DNA of 64,000 nucleotides from Vibrio mexicanus (GTDB lineage: Bacteria; Pseudomonadota; Gammaproteobacteria; Enterobacterales; Vibrionaceae): contig NZ_JYJP01000143.1 in the NCBI RefSeq assembly GCF_001012815.1, positions 1-64,000 on the forward strand, given 5' to 3'. A model generated the notes under the pieces. That model was not told the origin of the DNA. It made no database searches and saw nothing but the letters and a program-made list of their open reading frames with translations. Below, piece after piece: positions 29,012 to 37,005 of this stretch. The stretch's first letter is position 1, and each line of letters begins with the position of its first letter. A program made the translations under genes and the position numbers.

Positions 29012-29421
29012 TTATTTTAAAGCTTTGTTTAATAAATGATTAAGCAACTCTGCTTCGTTGCTATCTAACTGTGCGGTCAACTCACTGGCCATCTGCTGAT
29101 ACACTTCGATTTCTTTAATCAATAGTTTGTTCGCATGCTCAGTTAGCTGTACTCGCTTAGATCGGGCATCTTCAAGACATACCTTACGCTCTACAAGATT
29201 CTTGCGCTCCAAGCGTTGTACCATGCGAGTTGCCGAAGCTTAGTGACCAACATTTTGTCAGCCAAATCCGTCAACCTAATTGGCTCATCCGCCATTTGAA
29301 TTTCTTTTAGATAGTCATACTCGTTGAAGCTAAGTGTCGAAATTGGATCTTCTAAACTGTGTGTTCTCCAAATGCGCGATGCATAGCGTTCAACTTTTTC
29401 TAAGTTTGTTATTAGATCCAC
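29012..29421 (-). CDS. MarR-family repressor (frameshifted)
   Basis: Winged helix-turn-helix regulator. The N-terminal part (29240-29421) has dimerisation and winged-helix residues (LSFNEYDYLKEIQ, IRLTDLADKMLVTK). The C-terminal part has the wing and dimer helix (MVQRLERKNLVERKVCLEDARSKRVQLTEHANKLL). A lost C near 29239 (AAGCCTTCG read as AAGCTTCG) breaks it; the repaired join reads VTKPSATRMVQRLERK, the classic MarR recognition helix and wing. Restored length is 136 residues. It is the first gene of the marR-MATE unit, with matching operators before each gene. Confidence 0.9.
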
Positions 29422-29461
29422 ACTAACCCCACTTCTAAATTTCGGACTCTCTGGTTATTAT

Positions 29462-29484
29462 TTTAGTTAGCCAAGCTAACTAAA
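29462..29484. promoter_or_regulatory. Palindromic operator upstream of marR
   Basis: Perfect inverted repeat with arms TTTAGTTAGC and GCTAACTAAA around CAA, 41 bases before the marR start. It shares its 21-base core with the copy at 28979-29003. Autoregulation is the simplest reading. Confidence 0.85.
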
Positions 29485-29575
29485 TTCCAATTAGTCTAAC
29501 CACATACTTTCCAACAAGCAATATTTTTTATCATGCCGTCTCTTTCAGTAAGCACTATCTTTCATCAAGCAATAA

Positions 29576-29602
29576 AAAACCGCAGTATCAAACTGCGGTT
29601 TA
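29576..29602 (-). terminator. Terminator of nlpI
   Basis: Perfect stem AAACCGCAGT/ACTGCGGTTT with an ATCAA-type loop. On the minus strand it is followed by a T run, 22 bases after the nlpI stop. Confidence 0.88.
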
Positions 29603-29623
29603 TAGCTTTAAATCTGTAGCCCT

Positions 29624-30547
29624 TTACTCAGAAGGCAACGCTTGCTCTTTTTCTAGCTTAGCTTGAGCAAGATGTTCAGCCTTCACTTGCTGATAAATTC
29701 GGCTCAACTCTAAGAAAGAGTATCTGTGTTCAACGTATTCAAACACATTAAATGACACGGCAAGTTTATACAGAGATACAGCACTGGCAAAATCACCTTC
29801 TTGCTGATAACGCTTAGCAAGGTAAAAATAGGCTTCAGTCAGGCGCTCTGCTAACAAGGTGTTCTCGCGAGTTGCTGCTAAGATTGCTTTAAACGCTTGT
29901 TCTTCTGAGACTTCATTTAACGTAATCGCTACCAGAACCCATCCCCAATCTTCATCACGCTGATTGTAGCTTGCGATGAGTTCTTCACGCGCTGCTTCTG
30001 GTTCTACTTCAGACTTGATGATGTATAACCACAACGCTCGGAATGGGTCGCTCGGATCTTCTTGATAGTGCTTAGTAATGTCTTCCAGAGCCAGCTCAAT
30101 GCGGTCACCGTAATACAGTGCAATCGCTCGATTTCGCGCTGCGTAGGAGTTAGCAGGATCAAGCTCTAATGTTGAGTCGAAGGCTTCATAAGCGGCGTCA
30201 AACTCACCAACTTGCGTGTAGTAGACACCTAGAAGATTGAAGATATCAGGTTGCGCCGGATTCAAGCTCAACGACTGATTGAAATCGAGCCTCGCTAAGT
30301 CACGTAAGCCCACGCTGTCGTAGTAGTTACCACGCTCAAATAGCATTTTAGCACGAACGTCATCACTAAGATCAGGTCGAGCAAGCAGTTGACTCAAACG
30401 TGCAATTTGCACTTCTTGCTGAACACTGGCTTGAAGAGGGATCGCCATTGGTGGGTAGATCCAATGTTCTTGCTCATCGGCTGTTGTTGCACAGCCCGCC
30501 GCCATTAAAATCGTTAAGCCTAACGTTGCAGCTCGAAACCATTTCAC
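29624..30547 (-). CDS. nlpI: Lipoprotein NlpI
   Basis: Outer-membrane lipoprotein that acts as an adaptor for murein hydrolases such as MepS and the protease Prc. The lipobox LMAAGC ends a signal peptide at Cys19. The body is made of tetratricopeptide repeats, e.g. MLFERGNYYDSVGLRDLARLDFNQSLSLNP and DIFNLLGVYYTQVGEFDAAYEAFDSTLELDP (about residues 65-135). Length is 307 residues (E. coli 294). The pnp-nlpI order is conserved, and a terminator lies between them, so nlpI may have both read-through and its own promoter. Confidence 0.94.
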   Translation of the reverse strand: MKWFRAATLGLTILMAAGCATTADEQEHWIYPPMAIPLQASVQQEVQIARLSQLLARPDLSDDVRAKMLFERGNYYDSVGLRDLARLDFNQSLSLNPAQPDIFNLLGVYYTQVGEFDAAYEAFDSTLELDPANSYAARNRAIALYYGDRIELALEDITKHYQEDPSDPFRALWLYIIKSEVEPEAAREELIASYNQRDEDWGWVLVAITLNEVSEEQAFKAILAATRENTLLAERLTEAYFYLAKRYQQEGDFASAVSLYKLAVSFNVFEYVEHRYSFLELSRIYQQVKAEHLAQAKLEKEQALPSE

Positions 30548-30596
30548 AAATACATACTCCTGTATTCCAACTAAGCTCTGCTGAGGGTGAGGTCAA

Positions 30597-30624
30597 TAAA
30601 AAAGGGAGCTAAGTGCTCCCTTTA
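30597..30624 (-). terminator. Terminator between pnp and nlpI
   Basis: Stem AAAGGGAGC/GCTCCCTTT with a TAAGT-type loop and a T run on the minus strand, 60 bases beyond the pnp stop. Confidence 0.85.
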
Positions 30625-30683
30625 TAACATGCTTTATGCATAAGGGGAATCTTACCCCCTTTAACATAGCAGTATTTGCTCGC

Positions 30684-32810
30684 TTATTCTGCGTCAGCAG
30701 CTGGTGCTGCATCTTCAGCTGGCTTTTCTACCGCTTCTTTCATGCTTAGACGTACACGGCCTTGACGGTCAATTTCAAGAACCTTAACAGGTACTTCTTG
30801 ACCTTCAGTTAGGTAGTCAGACACTTTTTCTACACGCTTGTCTGCGATTTGAGAAATGTGTACTAGACCATCTTTACCAGGAAGGATTGTCACGAATGCA
30901 CCGAAGTCTGCTAGACGCGCAACTTTACCTTGGTAAATACGGCCAACTTCAACTTCTGCAGTGATCTCTTCAATACGACGAATCGCTTCTTTAGCAGCAG
31001 CGCCTTCAGCAGAAGCAATCTTAATTGTACCGTCGTCTTCGATTTCGATCGTTGTGCCCGTCTCTTCAGTTAGAGCACGGATAACTGCACCACCTTTACC
31101 GATAACGTCTTTGATCTTCTCAGCGCTGATCTTCATTGTGTGAATACGCGGAGCGAACTCAGAGATATCTTCACGAGCACCAGAGATAGCTTCATCCATT
31201 ACAGAAAGGATGTGCTTACGTGCACCTTGCGCTTGGTTAAGAGCAATTTGCATGATCTCTTTAGTGATACCTTCGATCTTGATGTCCATTTGAAGTGCAG
31301 TGATACCAGTGTTAGTACCTGCTACTTTAAAGTCCATGTCGCCTAGGTGGTCTTCGTCACCAAGGATGTCAGAAAGAACCACGAAATCGTCACCTTCTTT
31401 AACAAGACCCATTGCGATACCTGCAACAGAAGACTTGATTGGAACACCCGCATCCATAAGCGCTAGAGATGTACCACATACAGAAGCCATTGAAGAAGAA
31501 CCGTTAGATTCAGTGATTTCTGATACTACACGTACTGTGTATGGGAACTCGTCTACAGATGGCATTACTGCAGCAATACCACGCTTAGCAAGTTTACCGT
31601 GGCCGATTTCACGACGCTTAGGAGAGCCTACAAAACCAGTTTCGCCAACACAGTATGGAGGGAAGTTGTAGTGTAGTAGGAAGTGATCTTTACGCTCACC
31701 TGTTAGCTCGTCGATGATTTGAGCATCGCGCTGCGTACCTAGAGTCGCAGTTACTAGAGCCTGAGTTTCACCACGAGTGAATAGTGAAGAACCGTGAGTA
31801 CGTGGAAGAACGCCAGTACGTACATCTAGAGCGCGAACCATGTCTTTCTCACGACCATCAATACGTGGGTTACCCGCGATAATGCTGCGACGTACTACTG
31901 TCTTCTCTAGATCGTGGAAGATAGTGTGGATTTCTTTCGTGTTTGCTTCTGGATCTTCAGCAAGAAGAACTTCGTTTACTTCACCAGCAATCTCGTGGAT
32001 GCGGTCGTAACGAGCCATCTTCTCAGTGATTTGGTAAGCTTCTACTAGCTTAGCCTCTGCCAGTTCAGCAATCTTGTTTACAAGCGTTGTGTTCTCTTCT
32101 GGAGCAACCCAATCCCAAGCAGGAGTAGCAACTTCAGCTTTGAATTCGTTGATCGCATTGATCACAACTTGCTGTTGATCGTGACCGTAAACAACTGCAG
32201 ATAACATCTCTTCTTCAGTTAGGTTGTCAGCTTCTGACTCAACCATTAGAACTGCGCCTTCAGTACCAGCAACCACTAGGTCTAGCTTAGACATTTCGAG
32301 CTCAGTGTTGCTTGGGTTAAGCACTAGTTGACCATCTACGTGACCAACACGCGCTGCACCGATAGGACCGTTGAACGGGATACCAGAGATAGCAAGAGCT
32401 GCAGACGTACCAATCATTGTTGGGATGTCTGGTTGAACGTCTGGGTTCACAGATACTACAGTTGCGATAACTTGTACTTCGTTTTTGAATGCATCTGGGA
32501 ATAGAGGACGGATTGGACGGTCGATTAGACGAGCCGTTAGCGTTTCGCCTTCAGAAGGACGACCTTCACGCTTGAAGAAACCACCAGGGATTTTACCCGC
32601 TGCGTAAGTACGCTCTTGGTAGTTTACTGTTAGTGGGAAGAAGTCTTGACCTTCTACCGCTTCTTTTTTACCTACTACAGAAACGAATACGGCTGTATCG
32701 TCCATAGTCACCATTACTGCTGCCGTCGCTTGACGTGCGATAACGCCAGTTTCTAGAGTAACCGTGTGGTTACCGTACTGGAACGTTTTAACAACTGGTT
32801 TTTCAAACAT
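30684..32810 (-). CDS. pnp: Polynucleotide phosphorylase
   Basis: Phosphorolytic 3'-5' exoribonuclease and core member of the RNA degradosome. Two RNase PH-like domains are present (first: VSVVGKKEAVEGQDFFPLTVNYQE; second: RTHGSSLFTRGETQALVTATLG, and the catalytic DILGDEDHLGDMDFKVAGT). They are followed by a KH domain (KIKDVIGKGGAVIRALTEETG) and an S1 domain (GRIYQGKVARLADFGAFVTILPGKDGLVHIS). Length 708 residues is standard. The long leader with an RNase III-like hairpin upstream indicates autoregulation as in E. coli. Confidence 0.97.
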   Translation of the reverse strand: MFEKPVVKTFQYGNHTVTLETGVIARQATAAVMVTMDDTAVFVSVVGKKEAVEGQDFFPLTVNYQERTYAAGKIPGGFFKREGRPSEGETLTARLIDRPIRPLFPDAFKNEVQVIATVVSVNPDVQPDIPTMIGTSAALAISGIPFNGPIGAARVGHVDGQLVLNPSNTELEMSKLDLVVAGTEGAVLMVESEADNLTEEEMLSAVVYGHDQQQVVINAINEFKAEVATPAWDWVAPEENTTLVNKIAELAEAKLVEAYQITEKMARYDRIHEIAGEVNEVLLAEDPEANTKEIHTIFHDLEKTVVRRSIIAGNPRIDGREKDMVRALDVRTGVLPRTHGSSLFTRGETQALVTATLGTQRDAQIIDELTGERKDHFLLHYNFPPYCVGETGFVGSPKRREIGHGKLAKRGIAAVMPSVDEFPYTVRVVSEITESNGSSSMASVCGTSLALMDAGVPIKSSVAGIAMGLVKEGDDFVVLSDILGDEDHLGDMDFKVAGTNTGITALQMDIKIEGITKEIMQIALNQAQGARKHILSVMDEAISGAREDISEFAPRIHTMKISAEKIKDVIGKGGAVIRALTEETGTTIEIEDDGTIKIASAEGAAAKEAIRRIEEITAEVEVGRIYQGKVARLADFGAFVTILPGKDGLVHISQIADKRVEKVSDYLTEGQEVPVKVLEIDRQGRVRLSMKEAVEKPAEDAAPAADAE

Positions 32811-32880
32811 TGTTATTCCTTTATCTAAGATAATTCTTAGTGAGTATATTGGGACTCAAGGCATTACAAGTTAAACAGAC

Positions 32881-32953
32881 TAGAGTTTAGTTTCTAGAGC
32901 CCTACTGGTATGGCTTATTTGCCACGAGGGCAGGACGCTAGAAACTAAATTCT
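32881..32953 (-). promoter_or_regulatory. pnp leader stem-loop, likely RNase III autoregulatory site
   Basis: A 73-base inverted repeat in the pnp 5' leader. The outer arms TAGAGTTTAGTTTCTAG and CTAGAAACTAAATTCTA pair over 17 positions with one wobble, and inner CC/GG-rich parts continue imperfectly. In E. coli, RNase III cuts a similar leader stem and PNPase then degrades the cut end to repress itself. Position (start of the pnp message, after the rpsO terminator) and shape match. Confidence 0.75.
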
Positions 32954-33085
32954 ATGACTGCATAAATTTGTGATTTGTAATGCAATGAGCAAATCTGCCA
33001 TCTCAGGATGAGATTAGCGCCCGTAGTATAACGGTATAAATGGATTTTGGCTAAGCATACCAATTAAAATAAGTAACGGGCAACA

Positions 33086-33110
33086 AAAAAGGGGCTAGAA
33101 GCCCCTTTTA
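33086..33110 (-). terminator. Terminator of rpsO
   Basis: Perfect stem AAAAGGGGCT/AGCCCCTTTT with a short AGA-type loop. A T run follows on the minus strand. It lies between rpsO and the pnp leader, as in E. coli, where part of the transcription reads through. Confidence 0.9.
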
Positions 33111-33136
33111 AACAAACTGTTCTATGCAGACGCTGA

Positions 33137-33406
33137 TTAGCGACGTAGACCTAGACGTTTGATTAGCTCTTGGTAGCGACCTAGATCTTTACCTTTTAGG
33201 TAGTCTAGTAGCTTACGACGGCTAGAAACCATACGTAGAAGACCACGACGGCTGTGGTGATCGCCTTTGTGAGCTTTGAAGTGACCTTGTAGGTGATTGA
33301 TAGAAGCAGTCAGTAGAGCTACTTGTACTTCTGGTGAACCAGTGTCGCCTTCAGAGCGCGCGTATTCTGCAACGATTGCTGCTTTAGTTTCTGCATTCAG
33401 AGACAT
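33137..33406 (-). CDS. rpsO: 30S ribosomal protein S15
   Basis: Small-subunit protein that binds the 16S rRNA three-way junction early in assembly and represses its own translation. The 89-residue sequence includes the signature HFKAHKGDHHSRRGLLRMVSSRRKLLDYL (key part HHSRRGL-x-MVSRR-like). It has its own strong promoter upstream and is followed by pnp. The usual upstream neighbour truB is not present here; mtnN is there instead, transcribed divergently. Confidence 0.97.
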   Translation of the reverse strand: MSLNAETKAAIVAEYARSEGDTGSPEVQVALLTASINHLQGHFKAHKGDHHSRRGLLRMVSSRRKLLDYLKGKDLGRYQELIKRLGLRR

Positions 33407-33480
33407 AATTCTCTCCTAATAAAGAGTAGGTTAATATTTGTGCCAGCCAATCTCTGATTCAGCCGACACGAGGAGCGCGA

Positions 33481-33509
33481 ATTATAGGGGATGTACAAGT
33501 GTTAAGCAA
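33481..33509 (-). promoter_or_regulatory. Sigma-70 promoter of rpsO
   Basis: On the minus strand, TTGCTT (-35, 33504-33509) is followed after exactly 17 bases by a perfect TATAAT (-10, 33481-33486). This is about 75 bases before the rpsO start and gives a short leader where S15 autoregulation could act. The rest of 33407-33728, between divergent rpsO and mtnN, holds no other feature; a TACAAT at 33684-33689 is a possible mtnN -10. Confidence 0.8.
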
Positions 33510-33728
33510 CCGCTATTTCCTGCCCTTGTCACTCACCTTTCTCACACAGCCCAACCCAACAACCCAATAGGTCAATGCGAAACCCCAGATATTTGGCGCA
33601 CTCTGTGAACCATCCATTGACTAATGCCAACCAAATAGCCGTTCTTGCTTTATCTCTTTCCTTTTTAGCGCAGCGATTTCTGTTACAATCAGCCCCATTA
33701 TTTGAAAAATAAATCAAAGAGATTAACT

Positions 33729-34424
33729 ATGAAAATCGGCATCATCGGCGCAATGGAGCAAGAAGTCTCTATTCTAAAAGCTGCGCTTGAAAACTGCACA
33801 CAAGAAGTCAAAGCAGGCTGTACATTTTTTTCAGGCCAACTGAATGGCGTTGATGTGGTTCTACTTCAGTCGGGCATCGGTAAAGTTGCCGCTGCAGTGG
33901 GCACAAGTTTACTACTAAGTGAGCATCAACCTGACGTTGTGATTAACACAGGTTCTGCTGGCGGTTTCGACTCAACCTTAAACCTAGGTGATGTGGTTAT
34001 TTCAACAGAGGTTCGCCATCACGATGCTGATGTGACGGCATTCGGGTATGAAATGGGCCAAATGGCTGGCCAACCTGCGGCATTCATCGCCGATGAGAAA
34101 CTGATGGATGTGGCTGAGAAAGCGCTTGCTCAAATGGACGACAAACATGCGGTTCGCGGCCTAATCTGTACAGGTGATGCGTTCGTTTGTACGGCGGAGC
34201 GCCAAGCGTTTATTCGCCAACACTTCCCTTCGGTTATCGCAGTAGAGATGGAAGCGTCTGCTATTGCTCAAACTTGTCAGCAGTTCAAAGTGCCTTTCGT
34301 TGTTGTTCGCGCAATTTCAGATGTCGCAGACAAAGAGTCACCAATGAGCTTTGAAGAGTTTTTGCCACTTGCGGCACAGAGTTCTTCTGAAATGGTTATT
34401 AAAATGGTTGAACTACTTAAATAA
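33729..34424 (+). CDS. mtnN: 5'-methylthioadenosine/S-adenosylhomocysteine nucleosidase
   Basis: Splits methylthioadenosine and S-adenosylhomocysteine; in Vibrio it (Pfs) supplies S-ribosylhomocysteine for LuxS and autoinducer-2. The start is ATG 33729 (MKIGIIGAMEQEV), matching the family; a longer frame beginning nine codons upstream has no support. Catalytic residues are visible: Glu12, Glu in VEMEASAIAQ, and Asp in AISDVADKES. Length is 231 residues. It is the first gene of mtnN-cobD-btuF, with only 12 bases to cobD. Confidence 0.96.
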   Translation: MKIGIIGAMEQEVSILKAALENCTQEVKAGCTFFSGQLNGVDVVLLQSGIGKVAAAVGTSLLLSEHQPDVVINTGSAGGFDSTLNLGDVVISTEVRHHDADVTAFGYEMGQMAGQPAAFIADEKLMDVAEKALAQMDDKHAVRGLICTGDAFVCTAERQAFIRQHFPSVIAVEMEASAIAQTCQQFKVPFVVVRAISDVADKESPMSFEEFLPLAAQSSSEMVIKMVELLK

Positions 34425-34436
34425 CCATCGAGCATC

Positions 34437-35390
34437 ATGGACGATCTGTTTAACCAGCTCTATTCAAACGGCGCTCTCCTCGTAATGTGGGGAGCGCTGC
34501 TGTTTCATCTCATTATTCCGTTCCCAAGAGACGCGCATCCGGCCATTTTATGGCACAAGTTTGCCGAGCTACTCTCATCAAAAGTTAACATCAACAGCAG
34601 CTACAATCAGAGCCTAATCTCAGGTACGCTCGCTTGGCTACTCATGTGTATCCCTGCTTACTTGGTACTTTGGGCACTTCAACCTTTGGTATGGCAGCCT
34701 CAGTTATTTGAACTGGCCTTGTTGCTAATTGCATTAGATTGGAAGAACAATGAGAAGTTAGCGGGTGATCTTATTCATGCTCTCGCTAAAGAAGACAAAC
34801 TAAAAGCACGTAGGTTACTTGATCCACTTTTGAATCGAGACACTGAACGGCTATCGCCTCTTGGTTTGGGTAAAGCTGGGGCTGAAACCTTAATCATGGG
34901 CTATGGACGCAACGTTATTTGCGTCTTGTTTTGGTATGGCATCGGAGGCGGAATTGCCGCTCTCATGTATCGATTAACAGCCGAACTGGCTCGCGCCTGG
35001 TCTCCATCCAGACAAAGTTACTCACCTTTTGGTTTACCGGTGACTCGAGCTGTCGCGGTATTAGATTACATCCCATTAAAGCTTTTTGCTCTCATCATAG
35101 CGTTAGGCCATCGTACTCAAGCAGTCTTTTCCCTGTTTAAGACTCAAGGTGCAACTTGGCCTCTTCCCGGGCCAAGCTGGTTATTAATCGCGGTAGGCGG
35201 AAAGCTTGAGCTATCACTGGGCGGTCCGGCAATCTATGAAAAGCGCAAAGCCGTACGCGCTAAAATTGGTGGACGCATTGCCCCATCAGCTATCCACTTA
35301 GCACAAATTCACAGACTAATGGCTTGGCGCATTTGCGTATGGCTTCTTCTTCAAAGCTGCATTCTTGCAGTTGTTCATCAAGGTATTTAG
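34437..35390 (+). CDS. cobD: CobD/CbiB-family cobalamin biosynthesis protein
   Basis: Membrane protein of the CobD/CbiB family, which joins aminopropanol (phosphate) to adenosylcobyric acid. About five hydrophobic segments are seen (e.g. GALLVMWGALLFHLIIPFP, LAWLLMCIPAYLVLWAL). The family core is in AKEDKLKARRLLDPLLNRDTERLSPLGLGKAGAETLI, with R-RDT-LS-G-KA-ET as key residues, and GGPAIYEKRKAVRAKIG near the end. Length is 317 residues. The stop codon is directly followed by the btuF start, so the pair is translationally coupled. Vibrio lacks the full pathway, so salvage of precursors is the likely role. Confidence 0.82.
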   Translation: MDDLFNQLYSNGALLVMWGALLFHLIIPFPRDAHPAILWHKFAELLSSKVNINSSYNQSLISGTLAWLLMCIPAYLVLWALQPLVWQPQLFELALLLIALDWKNNEKLAGDLIHALAKEDKLKARRLLDPLLNRDTERLSPLGLGKAGAETLIMGYGRNVICVLFWYGIGGGIAALMYRLTAELARAWSPSRQSYSPFGLPVTRAVAVLDYIPLKLFALIIALGHRTQAVFSLFKTQGATWPLPGPSWLLIAVGGKLELSLGGPAIYEKRKAVRAKIGGRIAPSAIHLAQIHRLMAWRICVWLLLQSCILAVVHQGI

Positions 35391-36212
35391 ATGTTCCGTT
35401 TCCTTGCTCTTTGTATCGTTTTTTGTTCCTTTTCTACTTTTGCTAAATCCGTTGAACGAGTAGTTTCACTCGCCCCACATGCCACTGAAATTACCTTTGC
35501 CGCTGGGTTAGGCGAGCAATTGGTTGGCGTCAGCTCTCACAGTGATTATCCAGAAGAGGCAAAAAACATTGAGTTGGTCGCCGACTACCAGAGCATTAAT
35601 CTAGAACGTATCATTACTCTTCAACCAGATTTGATCATCGCTTGGCCAGGCGGTAACCCTGCGAAAGAGTTAGAAAAACTCGAACAGTTTGGTTTTGAAA
35701 TTTTCTACTCAAAAGTGAGCGAACTTGACGATATCGCCAAAAATATTCTAACTCTCAGTAAACTCAGCCCAGATCCATCGATTGGCCAAAACAACGCCAA
35801 GATGTTTCGCGACACGCTATCTGAGCTAAACGAAAAGTACCAAACCCATGTACCTATCAGTTACTTCTATCAATTAAGTGAAAGCCCAATTATCACGGTT
35901 GCGAAAGGCAATTGGCCAAGCGAAGTATTTGAGTTTTGCGGTGGAAGAAATGTGTTTGAAGATAGTCTAACGCCCTACCCTCAAGTAGGTATCGAACAAG
36001 TGCTCATCGCCCAGCCGGACGTCATTTTTAGTTCAGAACACGCCATGCGTGATGGCAGCATGTGGCTGAATTGGAAAGATCAACTGCCTGCCGTACAAAA
36101 CGGGCATATGTGGTCACTGACTTCTGACTGGTTGAACCGACCAACAATACGAACATTAAAAGCCGTGGAGCAAGTTTGCCAACACTTTGAAACAGTCCGT
36201 CAAAAGCGCTAA
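35391..36212 (+). CDS. btuF: Periplasmic vitamin B12-binding protein BtuF
   Basis: Substrate-binding protein of the BtuCDF cobalamin importer. It has a Sec signal peptide (MFRFLALCIVFCSFSTFAKS, cleavage probably after FA), then the BtuF fold: VERVVSLAPHATEITFAAG, LVGVSSHSDYPEEA, and the helical backbone with LQPDLIIAWPGGNP. Length is 273 residues. The start is the base after the cobD stop. mtnN-btuF-yadS order is the same as in E. coli, with cobD inserted. Confidence 0.93.
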   Translation: MFRFLALCIVFCSFSTFAKSVERVVSLAPHATEITFAAGLGEQLVGVSSHSDYPEEAKNIELVADYQSINLERIITLQPDLIIAWPGGNPAKELEKLEQFGFEIFYSKVSELDDIAKNILTLSKLSPDPSIGQNNAKMFRDTLSELNEKYQTHVPISYFYQLSESPIITVAKGNWPSEVFEFCGGRNVFEDSLTPYPQVGIEQVLIAQPDVIFSSEHAMRDGSMWLNWKDQLPAVQNGHMWSLTSDWLNRPTIRTLKAVEQVCQHFETVRQKR

Positions 36213-36286
36213 CGTTTTTTGGTGGTTTGCCGTACAATTCGAAGCCTGTTTCTGTTCCACAACTTTAATAAAGAGTACTTAGTATC

Positions 36287-36910
36287 ATGGATTCCATGCT
36301 GCTTTATATTATCGACTTGTTCGGTACTGCAATCTTTGCCATCTCTGGTGTTCTGCTCGCAGGCCGCTTAAAGATGGATCCTTTTGGTGTTGCTGTATTA
36401 GGCAGTGTGACTGCTATAGGTGGCGGTACCATTCGAGATATGGCACTTGGCGCCACTCCCGTATTTTGGATCACCGACACTACATACCTTTGGGTGATCT
36501 TTATCACCTGCCTACTCACTATGATTGTGGTACGTCGACCTAAGCGCATTGCTTGGTGGATCCTGCCAGTATGTGACGCAATTGGTTTGGCAGTTTTCGT
36601 TGGAATCGGTGTCGAAAAAGCCCTACTGTTCCAAGATTCTGCCATGGTGGCAGTCATCATGGGTGTGATCACTGGCTGTGGTGGCGGTATTATTCGCGAT
36701 GTGCTTGCTCGAGAAGTGCCAATGGTACTGAGAAGTGAAGTGTATGCGACCGCCTGTATTCTAGGTGGTGTGGTACACACAAGCGCACTATCACTGGGAT
36801 ATGATAACTCAACCGCCTTCTTGGCATGTGTATTCTCGACGCTGGTTATTAGATTAGCCGCGATTCGCTGGCACTTGTCATTGCCTACTTTTGCGCTTAA
36901 TCGACCTTGA
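36287..36910 (+). CDS. yadS: TRIC-type membrane protein YadS (UPF0126)
   Basis: Inner-membrane protein of 207 residues with about seven hydrophobic segments and the twofold repeat of the UPF0126/TRIC channel family. Each half has a glycine-rich motif: AIGGGTIRDMALG and GCGGGIIRDVLARE. Prokaryotic TRIC proteins are potassium-conducting channels. It follows btuF by 74 bases, as in E. coli, but a functional link to B12 uptake is not known. Confidence 0.88.
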   Translation: MDSMLLYIIDLFGTAIFAISGVLLAGRLKMDPFGVAVLGSVTAIGGGTIRDMALGATPVFWITDTTYLWVIFITCLLTMIVVRRPKRIAWWILPVCDAIGLAVFVGIGVEKALLFQDSAMVAVIMGVITGCGGGIIRDVLAREVPMVLRSEVYATACILGGVVHTSALSLGYDNSTAFLACVFSTLVIRLAAIRWHLSLPTFALNRP

Positions 36911-36954
36911 TCAGATATCAACTCACCATTACGTCCAATAAAACCATTACGCAC

Positions 36955-36984
36955 AAAAAAAGGCCACTTCGCAGTGGCCTTTTG
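36955..36984. terminator. Bidirectional terminator between yadS and thrC
   Basis: Perfect stem AAAAGGCCACT/AGTGGCCTTTT with a TCGC loop and A/T runs on both sides, between convergent genes. Confidence 0.92.
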
Positions 36985-37005
36985 AATTTTTGATACTGGG
37001 TCGCC

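Noticed and set aside
33529..33717. 62-codon frame upstream of rpsO, considered as a truB remnant
   Set aside because: The residues do not resemble the TruB C terminus, and it overlaps the mtnN promoter area.
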